A stretch of DNA of 64,000 nucleotides. Source: Marinagarivorans cellulosilyticus. Lineage in GTDB: Bacteria; Pseudomonadota; Gammaproteobacteria; Pseudomonadales; Cellvibrionaceae. The stretch covers positions 4,742,685-4,806,684 of the forward strand of contig NZ_AP023086.1 of assembly GCF_021655555.1 (NCBI RefSeq), given 5' to 3'. The translations under genes were made by a program, and so were the position numbers. Below the pieces are notes generated by a model. The model saw only the letters and a program-made list of their open reading frames with translations. It did not search any database and was not told where the DNA came from. Numbering within the stretch: position 1 is the stretch's first letter; every line of letters starts with the position of its first letter. Shown here piece by piece: positions 56,461 through 63,109 of this stretch.

Positions 56461-57819
56461 ATAAAAAGTCAGGCGAGCTTAAAACCGCTGTTATTGCCCA
56501 CTCCATGCCCTTGCGCGCACTTATGCCATTAACGATCATATCGGTGTAATCGCTTTTTTCTTGCGCATTTAACGGCCGGCGGTAAGCTTTAAAGGCAAAT
56601 TCATTGATAAAGTCTTCGGCGCATGCCGGCGAGCCAATATCGGCACACTGAAATGGCAATGCGCCATTGGTGCTTAACGCCCAAGCCGCTAAGTCGGCAG
56701 CATTTTTGTAGTAAAGATCTAGGCGCTGCTCTTGAATGGCAATGTTTTTATGGTTAGGCAAGCGCGCGATATTTTCATCGGAAGAGGCTCTTGCCGTCGT
56801 CGAGAAGTCTTCTGGCAGTGGCGCGTTGAATAAGTGCTGCAAGGTATTGTGGTATTCATAAGACGTCAGCAACTTAAGGCCGCGCTGACCATAATACACA
56901 GGGTCAGTAGAGGTACACGCTAGTGGGTCGATTACTGGCTCGGTAGGGTTGCCACGCAAACTCCACAAATAAGCAGCCACATCAGCAGCACAGTCATTCA
57001 AACCGCACGAGCCAATCGCATTGGTTGGCATTTCTTGGCTAATAAAGGCTGCCAGTGCCGTTACGCTATCGCCGGTATAATTTTTATCGGTGTAACGCGT
57101 GCTTGTTGGGTAGCTCCAACTATTGACATTAATCGGGAACAAACCACCGTATTGGCCTTGTGCCACCATACCGGTATCTTTGTGGCACGTATTACAGTTA
57201 GCCCCCTCTAATATTGCTTTGCCATTTGCCTCATCGCCAATAGGCGCTTGGCTACTCGCCGAACTACTTGATGCAGAGCTATTTGTTGCAGAACCATTTG
57301 TTGCAGAACTAGCAACAGACGAAATACTGCTGGCTTGGCCAGTACTAGAAGATACCACTGCGTGACTTGAATGCGCTTCGCTCGATGAGTTTTGTGAAGA
57401 AGTGCCATCAGAACCAGCGCAGGCCGATAAAACGGTCGTCATGGCCAACACCGAACCTACAGTGTGTGGCGAAAGCTTTATTTTGGACATCGCTATACCC
57501 TTTTTTATTTGCCTTATTGACTGCCAATACCCATCAAACGGGCGGGCTGACATTGAAGGTAATTTACGGGGTTGCGAAAATTCTTCGTCCTAATCGGCGT
57601 ACGGGCGCATATAAGGACATGAAAATGCGGGCGATATCACACCAAAACGTAAAGTGCTCCGTCGAAAACGCGTTTTAGTACACAGAAATAGTCATTGTGA
57701 AAAAGTAAAAATACATACGGTAAAAATGACACAAAGCCAACACCTAAAGCAGCACGGAAACCCTAATAAGCAATAGCACCATTTGAATCAGGTACCAGCC
57801 AATATCAGCAGCCAACCGA

Positions 57820-58103
57820 AGATTTTACTTGGAATGTCGCCGGCGACTCGAAGGTGCGCACACCAAAATACCAAAAAATGAATACGGCGAGGTATTAGGA
57901 GCCATCCCTAAAAGCCGCTGTGCAGTACTGCGCCACCAAGGCAGTCACGCCAATATCAACACAGCGTGCATTACCTTTATAGGGAAGGCTACCTAACAAC
58001 CAGGAAAGTTTGCGCGATTACCCTGGCGTTTTCCAATGCCTAAACTTTATTCACGATGTCGACAAATGCGATTTAGAAACAGATGGCACCTGCCTTTGGC
58101 GTA
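57820..58103 (+). pseudogene. Decayed AraC/GyrI-like regulator C-terminal domain
   Basis: Translating the plus strand gives PKNEYGEVLGAIPKSRCAVL followed by RHQGSH (57880-57948), close to the GyrI-like effector domain of AraC regulators (usual EYGVV...GRCAVVRHxGSH). The frame then breaks near 57975, and in another frame continues as LRDYPGVFQCLNFIHDVDK and DLETDG (58010-58085), matching the domain's LRDxPxFxHYxNxxPxV and TDIYLP region. No N-terminal HTH is seen upstream. It is therefore a frameshifted, truncated remnant. The rest of the gene-free stretch 57491-57819 shows nothing I recognise. Confidence 0.6.
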
Positions 58104-58242
58104 GTACTCAATCCCACATTACCTTCTATATCAGCCATTGTTCGAGGTGTAATCACGTGTAATGTTGTTTCATGAAAATTAATGACACTATGGGTTGGCA
58201 GCTTAATTCTGCACTTCCAACAACATACACGAGAATAAAAAA

Positions 58243-58704
58243 ATGGATGCGACAACTACGCTAGGCCAAGACTTAACGCAAATAGCTACCGAGAACAAAG
58301 ATGCGGTACAAAAAGACCCATACAATACTTTTATCAAACACGGTGTTCCTCAAGATTCGCTATCGCAGCTACTTGCGCCACCCCAACCAAGCAACGCATT
58401 AGCCGCTTCTAGTTCGGGGGTTTCGGTGTCTGCGCATTGGTGGGGCTTTGAGCTTAAATTTAACGAAAGCTTTACTCAAGGGATTATTACAGGCACTGAG
58501 GGCGGTTCAGCAATCGCTGGGATTATCGCTGCAGCACAACCTGAATTGGCACCGGTTGCAGGTATTATAGGAGGCGCAATTGCTTTAGAAGGCGTCGCTA
58601 TTAAAGCTGTAGATAAAGGCAAAGGTGTTCACTTCAACCTTAACTGGGCCGAAATTGCCGTTCCCCCATCCCTCCCCGCAGCATTAATCCCAATTGCCAA
58701 CTAA
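58243..58704 (+). CDS. Small hypothetical protein with central glycine-rich hydrophobic hairpin
   Basis: A 153-residue protein without a signal peptide. Residues 1-55 are polar, then come SAHWWGFELKFNESFT, a Gly/Ala-rich hydrophobic stretch (about 85-125; GSAIAGIIAAAQPELAPVAG, IIGGAIALEGVAIKAV) and DKGKGVHFNLNWAEI at the end. This layout, HWWG motif, hydrophobic hairpin and GKGV segment, recalls small uncharacterised bacterial proteins, perhaps membrane-active, but I cannot name a family. Start ATG is preceded by a weak GAG. Flanked by a pseudogene and a MITE-like repeat, so an accessory gene. Confidence 0.65.
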   Translation: MDATTTLGQDLTQIATENKDAVQKDPYNTFIKHGVPQDSLSQLLAPPQPSNALAASSSGVSVSAHWWGFELKFNESFTQGIITGTEGGSAIAGIIAAAQPELAPVAGIIGGAIALEGVAIKAVDKGKGVHFNLNWAEIAVPPSLPAALIPIAN

Positions 58705-58712
58705 ATACCGCG

Positions 58713-58755
58713 AATGCGCCCATAACAGCAGCAGCCTTGCTTTTATGGGCGCATT
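58713..58755 (+). terminator. 13-bp perfect hairpin after the small hypothetical gene
   Basis: AATGCGCCCATAA (58713-58725) pairs with TTATGGGCGCATT (58743-58755) around a 17-nt loop. It starts 9 nt after the stop. No U tract. Confidence 0.55.
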
Positions 58756-58774
58756 AGAATACTACTTATCTTTC

Positions 58775-58914
58775 GGGCACCTCTAAAAATAGTAATTTTT
58801 GCGTGAGAGCAAGGAAGCGCCGCCCGGAGAGCCGCAGTTTACGTGGTGTAAATGAGGACTCGAGGACGGAGCTGACGCCGCTATCGCGGAAAAAGTGCAT
58901 TTTTAGAGATGCCC
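58775..58914. mobile_element. MITE-like element with terminal inverted repeats, 140 bp
   Basis: The left end GGGCACCTCTAAAAAT (58775-58790) and right end ATTTTTAGAGATGCCC (58899-58914) are 15/16 complementary. TTTC flanks both sides (58771-58774 and 58915-58918) as a probable target duplication. The interior is GC-rich with no coding capacity. Its right end supplies the last codons and the stop of the sodium-channel gene. Part of the left half recurs at 15406. Confidence 0.7.
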
Positions 58915-59703
58915 TTTCGTTAACAACTGCCTTAAGGCATACACCTCTTGCCGTAGCATTTTCAATTCACCGTGCAAGTCTGTGTCTAGTTCATGCACCG
59001 CTTCAATAGCTTCCTTATTTTCTTGCTCACTAAAGGTTTGCATGGCGTTCACAATAATCGCAATAAATAGATTCAGCATGGTGAAGGTCGCAACCAGAAT
59101 AAACGGAATAAAAAATGCCCACGCATAAGGGAAGTTTTCCATTACTGGGCGCGCAATGCCCATGGACCAACTTTCGAGCGTCATTATTTGAAACAGGGTG
59201 TAAAGCGAAAGACCGATATTGCCGAACCATTCGGGGTATTGATCGGCAAATAAATTAGTGGCTATAACCGCAAACACATAATAAATAATCAATAAAACAA
59301 AGGCGATGGAGATAAGACCCGGCACAGCCCCAAGTAAAGCCCCTACTACCCTTCGCATAGACGGCACCAGCGTAAGCAAACGCAACACCCGCAATACCCG
59401 CAACGCACGCAATACCGAAAACGCACCACTGGCAGGCACCAACGCAATTGCCACTACGGCAAAATCAAATAGGCTCCAAGGGTCTTTCCAAAAGCCCAAG
59501 CGGTACACAATCATTCGACAAACGATCTCTACAACAAACACCACCAATATGGCTTTATCCAGCAATAGTATTGGTGTGCCTGCTTTAGCCATAATGGCAT
59601 CAGATGTTTCTAACCCCAACAGCACAGCGTTGATAATAATCAACGTGATAATGATTTTTTGCAGTAAGGCGTTTTCGATAAATAACTTTAGCTTGGCTTG
59701 CAA
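58903..59703 (-). CDS. Bacterial voltage-gated sodium channel (NaChBac/NavAb family)
   Basis: A 266-residue single-domain channel, TTG start with GGAG about ten bases upstream. Six helices: S4 carries Arg 99, 102, 105 and 108 every third residue (VLRALRVLRVLRLLTLVPSM). The pore loop holds the selectivity filter TLESWSM at 175-181, identical in sequence and position to NavAb, so sodium selectivity is expected. WSLFDFAVVAIALVP and PYAWAFFIPFILVATFTMLN are also NavAb-like. The C-terminal coiled coil (ELKMLRQEVYALRQLL) ends in GHL, encoded by the MITE-like repeat. Tetramers would form at the inner membrane; a role in motility or pH response is known for relatives. Confidence 0.93.
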   Translation of the reverse strand: MQAKLKLFIENALLQKIIITLIIINAVLLGLETSDAIMAKAGTPILLLDKAILVVFVVEIVCRMIVYRLGFWKDPWSLFDFAVVAIALVPASGAFSVLRALRVLRVLRLLTLVPSMRRVVGALLGAVPGLISIAFVLLIIYYVFAVIATNLFADQYPEWFGNIGLSLYTLFQIMTLESWSMGIARPVMENFPYAWAFFIPFILVATFTMLNLFIAIIVNAMQTFSEQENKEAIEAVHELDTDLHGELKMLRQEVYALRQLLTKGHL

Positions 59704-60048
59704 AAGTGGGACTCCGTTAAGCAGAATATGGAGGGCCGTATCGTACCCAATGTCATTAACTTAGCGGCAGCCGGCAATTTTTCTGGACTCGCTCAAGCCA
59801 ATCCATGGGCGCTCCGCACGCGCTCTGGAAAACATGCTCCTGCGTTTTCTCCCCCCTACTATCCTGTAAGGCACGGTGCATGAGGGCCCTGAAAAATCAC
59901 CGTCTACCACTTAACCTGCCTTAAGGGCATTGGCATCGTACCGCATTGCCCTTTCAAATATACGTTTGGGATAAGCAAACTAACAACAAATACTCACGAT
60001 ACTGGCCTGTAGTCAACAGGTCGCAATCTAGCATATTTTGATGATATC
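59704..60048. other. Gene-free stretch upstream of the sodium channel
   Basis: No reading frame of note. It must contain the channel promoter on the minus strand, but no good pair of boxes was seen. The rest, to 60341, holds a short repeat-like palindrome and a possible coding remnant (GCAGGTTTGGTATTCACAGG near 60229) that I cannot name. Confidence 0.3.
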
Positions 60049-60129
60049 GGCGCCAGATATGTTATGGGTAGAACGCGCAAGGCGGAGGAGCGTTTAGCTA
60101 AATAGGAGTCATATTTGTATACAGGCGCC
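60049..60129. repeat. Imperfect inverted repeat bounded by GGCGCC
   Basis: GGCGCCAGATATG at the left and CATATTTGTATACAGGCGCC at the right end are imperfect complements around a purine-rich centre (GCGCAAGGCGGAGGAGCG). The look is that of a REP/MITE-type intergenic repeat; only this copy is in the window. Confidence 0.35.
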
Positions 60130-60341
60130 GGCATGAGTGCAAGGAAGATTTTGCACAGGTCGCTTTGGGAAGAGTTTTTGCTTGTCAGAAGGCTGATTTG
60201 ATTAATTTATATTAGCTCTATTAAAGGGCGCAGGTTTGGTATTCACAGGCATGGCGTTTAGTGAAGAGGTCGAAACAAGCTGGCTACCAGCGTTGCAACA
60301 ACCGTGATGCCCCCTGACGAATGCCACGAAACAACCAAGGT

Positions 60342-60749
60342 TCAACGTTGGATATTACCGTATTTATTCGAACCTTGAGTTCCTGCAAGCAAGCACGTCT
60401 CAATGAATGCCCAAATTCCGACAAGCGGGATAAAGTTGATCAATATCCACCAAGCCGATCGATTCCTATCATGCCAACGCTTCGCTTGTAACGCTAACGA
60501 AATCCACATCAAAGGAAAATAAAACGCAGACAGAAAGAGAACCGCCTGACTTTCACTTAAAGCTAATACTAATATAGTGAAAAGCAAAGTAACAATGAGC
60601 ATTCCCAGCGTTAACATCCCAACAATAAACTCTAAACGCCCGATGCGCCCGCGAAAGGAAAAATAAAAATGTATATAACTAAATTTTTCGTATTCCGTGC
60701 CAGAAGCATCCAAATTGGATTCCGAGCTTTTAATGTAATGTTCTTCCAT
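60342..60749 (-). CDS. DUF805 membrane protein
   Basis: A 135-residue protein with AGAGG upstream of ATG 60749. DUF805 marks: FSFRGRIGRLEFIVGML near the start, three or four hydrophobic helices, LALQAKRWHDRNRSAWW and GSNKYG at the C-terminus. Function unknown; genes of this family are often found in accessory regions. It stands alone on the minus strand between gene-free stretches. Confidence 0.88.
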   Translation of the reverse strand: MEEHYIKSSESNLDASGTEYEKFSYIHFYFSFRGRIGRLEFIVGMLTLGMLIVTLLFTILVLALSESQAVLFLSAFYFPLMWISLALQAKRWHDRNRSAWWILINFIPLVGIWAFIETCLLAGTQGSNKYGNIQR

Positions 60750-61268
60750 GCTTACCTCTGGGTAAAGTTAAAATGCAGCAAGTACCACACGCCTTCATAT
60801 TAGCCTTCCATCCCAACAAAAAACCTTAGCACAGGAGACGAAAAAGCTATTTCCGGCCAGAATATTAACGCATTCATTAAGGTGAATCAATTTTTAAAAA
60901 ACACAGAATATACGAGCCCCCTATCATATTGCCTAACGTTAAACCACAAAATACCAAATAACGAGCGAGGTTCAATCACCCCTCAAGCTGTTCAAGAGGT
61001 TGCCCCCGCATGAGTCCAAGTCTGATTTACGGTGTATTTTGAAGCCCCGATTTCTCCAGCTGGCGAGTATCCCTGTCGAGTAAAATAAGCCATAGAGTTG
61101 TCTATAGATTAACGACGCTTTCTTTATCATCAACCCTGCCCCCAATCGCTGGAATAATCCATTGCTAAATTTTACCTGTTAACAACAGCAACCTTCGTCG
61201 CATCCTGATTTTTTTCAATCACGTTAAGCACTCTACCTGGGAATCCATAAAACTCTGGCCTACAAACA
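60750..61268. other. Gene-free stretch upstream of the DUF805 gene
   Basis: About 520 bp without a convincing gene. The minus strand shows two short coding-like pieces, one ending VIEKNQDATKVAVVNR (stop near 61180) and one of 53 codons starting MIKKASLIYRQL (about 61130-60980). Neither is recognised and no start signal supports them. They may be leftovers of lost genes. Confidence 0.3.
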
Positions 61269-61297
61269 AAAAAAAGAGGCCGAAGCCTCTTTTTTTA
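61269..61297. terminator. Bidirectional terminator after ilvC
   Basis: AGAGGC-CGAA-GCCTCT stem with eight A on the left and seven T on the right. It lies about 26 nt beyond the ilvC stop on the minus strand. Confidence 0.93.
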
Positions 61298-61322
61298 AAA
61301 CATCTGTAATCCCAACAAAATA

Positions 61323-62810
61323 TTAAATTTCGTTAGAGTCCACAATTGCTTTCATGTCTTTCATGTAACCGCGAAGCTCTTGGCCAACCCACTCTACTGG
61401 GTGGTCACGTAGCTCTTGGTTTACGGCAACCAAAGTGGCGTTGTCTACTGAATTAGAACCAGCAGGCAAGCCTTTACCGATATAAGCAGGGTTTAAGTCG
61501 TTAACCCAATCGCGCAACAAAGGTACCGCGGCGTGTGCGAACAAGTAACAACCGTATTCAGCAGTATCCGAAATCACTACATTCATTTCGTACAATTTTT
61601 TGCGCGCAATGGTGTTAGCAATTAATGGAGTTTCGTGTAAAGACTCGTAATAAGCCGACTCTTCAACAATACCTACTTCAACCATAGATTCGAACGCTAA
61701 CTCTACGCCAGCTTTAACCATGGCAACAAACAAAATATTGTTATCGAAGTATTCTTGCTCGTCGATAGGTGCATCTTGTGCGGTTGATTTTTCGAAGGCT
61801 GTTTCAGCCGTTTCGGCGCGCCACTTTAACAAGTTGGCATCGTCGTTGGCCCAGTCTTCCATCATGGTGCGCGAGAATTCACCGGTGATGATGTCGTCCA
61901 TATGCTTGCGGAATAAAGGACGCAAAGTGCCAGCAAGCTCTTCAGCTAATTTGTAAGCTTCGAGTTTGGCAGGGTTAGATAGGCGATCCATCATGCCAGA
62001 AACGCCACCGTACTTAAGCGCTTCGGTAATGGTTTCCCAGCCGTATTGCACAAGCTTAGAGGCATAACCCGCATCAACGCCGTCGGCGATCATTTTTTCG
62101 TAACCGAGGATGGCGCCGGTTTGCAGCATGCCACAAAGGATGGTTTGCTCACCCATAAGGTCTGATTTAACTTCGGCAATAAAAGAAGACTCAAGCACAC
62201 CCGCGCGATCGCCGCCAGTAGCAGAAGCATAAGCTTTAGCCCACTCGAAGCCGTGCTCTTGTGGGTCGTTTTCTGGGTGAACAGCGATAAGGGTTGGTAC
62301 ACCAAAGCCGCGCTTGTACTCTTCGCGCACTTCAGAACCTGGGCACTTAGGTGCACACATAATTACGGTTAAGTCTTCACGTACTTGCATGCCTTCTTCA
62401 ACAATGTTGAAGCCGTGCGAGTAAGCCAAAGTAGCGCCTTGCTTCATTAAGGGCATAATCGCGTTAACAACAGCAGTATGCTGCTTGTCTGGCGTTAGGT
62501 TACACACTAAATCAGCTTGCGGGATAAGATCTTCGTAGGTGCCAACAGTAAAGCCGTTTTCAGAGGCATTCAAGAAAGACTGACGTTTCTCAGTAATGGC
62601 CGCGCCGCGCAGAGCGTACGATACGTCTAAGCCAGAATCGCGCATATTCAAGCCTTGGTTTAGGCCTTGGGCGCCACAGCCCACGATAACCACTTTTTTG
62701 CCCTTAAGTGCATTACAGCCGTCAGCAAACTCGCTGCGGTCCATAAAACGACAACGACCCAATTGGTCGAGCTTTTCTGCCATAGACAGAGTATTGAAAT
62801 AATTAGCCAT
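61323..62810 (-). CDS. ilvC: Ketol-acid reductoisomerase IlvC (class II)
   Basis: A 495-residue enzyme of the long (E. coli-type) class with a duplicated C-terminal knotted domain. The NADPH-binding motif VVIVGCGAQGLNQGLNMRDSG is followed by SYALRGAAI, and the metal/substrate motifs include LMGEQTILCGMLQTG and EYFDNNILFVAMVKAGVELAFE. It converts acetolactate and acetohydroxybutyrate to the dihydroxy acids of valine, leucine and isoleucine synthesis. The upstream leader carries a promoter and a terminator-like hairpin, so attenuation is possible. Confidence 0.97.
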   Translation of the reverse strand: MANYFNTLSMAEKLDQLGRCRFMDRSEFADGCNALKGKKVVIVGCGAQGLNQGLNMRDSGLDVSYALRGAAITEKRQSFLNASENGFTVGTYEDLIPQADLVCNLTPDKQHTAVVNAIMPLMKQGATLAYSHGFNIVEEGMQVREDLTVIMCAPKCPGSEVREEYKRGFGVPTLIAVHPENDPQEHGFEWAKAYASATGGDRAGVLESSFIAEVKSDLMGEQTILCGMLQTGAILGYEKMIADGVDAGYASKLVQYGWETITEALKYGGVSGMMDRLSNPAKLEAYKLAEELAGTLRPLFRKHMDDIITGEFSRTMMEDWANDDANLLKWRAETAETAFEKSTAQDAPIDEQEYFDNNILFVAMVKAGVELAFESMVEVGIVEESAYYESLHETPLIANTIARKKLYEMNVVISDTAEYGCYLFAHAAVPLLRDWVNDLNPAYIGKGLPAGSNSVDNATLVAVNQELRDHPVEWVGQELRGYMKDMKAIVDSNEI

Positions 62811-62835
62811 GGAGTTAATACCTAGTAGAGGTCAA

Positions 62836-62871
62836 AAAAATAGCCTGCGCCGCTCGATACGCGGCGCAGGC
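62836..62871 (-). terminator. Terminator-like hairpin in the ilvC leader
   Basis: GCCTGCGCCGC (62843-62853) pairs perfectly with GCGGCGCAGGC (62861-62871). On the minus strand the stem is followed by TATTTTTTTGACC, only about 26 nt before the ilvC start codon. Because a good promoter lies upstream of it, this is a candidate attenuator and not merely the terminator of the GH10 gene, which has its own. Confidence 0.75.
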
Positions 62872-62960
62872 CTAAATAATTCACTATAAGCGCCCCAAAT
62901 CGGCGCAATGTATCACTGGGCTGGGACAGACTACTCACACAGCCCAAAAACAGACGCGGC

Positions 62961-62989
62961 ATTCTATCGCAAAGCGTGCCAATGCTCAA
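62961..62989 (-). promoter_or_regulatory. Candidate ilvC promoter
   Basis: On the minus strand TTGAGC (62989-62984) and TAGAAT (62966-62961) are separated by exactly 17 bp, both good sigma-70 matches. The predicted transcript would start near 62954 with a leader of about 145 nt before ilvC. Confidence 0.6.
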
Positions 62990-63019
62990 AAGTAATAGCA
63001 AAAACCGGCTGCGCAACAA

Positions 63020-63056
63020 CAAAAATGCCGATCGACATTACGTCGACCGGCATTTA
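63020..63056 (-). terminator. Rho-independent terminator of the GH10 gene
   Basis: AAATGCCG.TCGAC-ATTAC-GTCGA.CGGCATTT (about 63023-63054) forms a long stem. On the minus strand it is followed by TTTTTGTTG. It lies about 55 nt after the GH10 stop codon. Confidence 0.88.
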
Positions 63057-63109
63057 CGAGTGCGCTAGCTAGATAAAAGCTAGCCAGCGCAACCAAGGTG
63101 GGCAGCTGT

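Larger units (their letters stand above)
53031..57490 (-). pseudogene. DUF1592-type dihaem lipoprotein with two nested CBM6 modules, interrupted by an insertion sequence
   Basis: The gene begins at ATG 57490 (AAGGG upstream), runs to 56461, is broken by the element, and continues from 55096 to 53031. Joining GAC TTT TTA TAC CGC AAC to GAA CTC GGT across one 8-bp target copy gives an uninterrupted 1031-residue frame. Order: lipobox LSAC (Cys24), polyserine linker (about 30-85), haem CNTCH (99-103), DUF1587/1595-like regions, two CBM6-like modules (about 378-630; VQAEDYQAMNG and IQAEDYTAMTG starts, NLGYIDDGDTMDYAINV-like cores), then DUF1592, DUF1588 with haem CGGCH and DUF1585. As it stands, the 5' piece stops at 56435 inside the element. 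The 3' piece has an ATG at 55145 from the element (704 codons) but no signal peptide, so it would stay in the cytosol. Confidence 0.85.

Noticed and set aside
60340..60961. Integron attC-like sites around the DUF805 gene (AACGTT palindromes at both sides)
   Set aside because: The RYYYAAC and GTTRRRY motifs lie directly adjacent, without the spaced inner repeats of an attC hairpin, and no integrase or second cassette is present.
62822..63022. 66-codon leader frame before ilvC
   Set aside because: Starts at a TTG upstream of the predicted transcript start and runs through the terminator stem; kept only as a remark on branched-chain codons in the leader.
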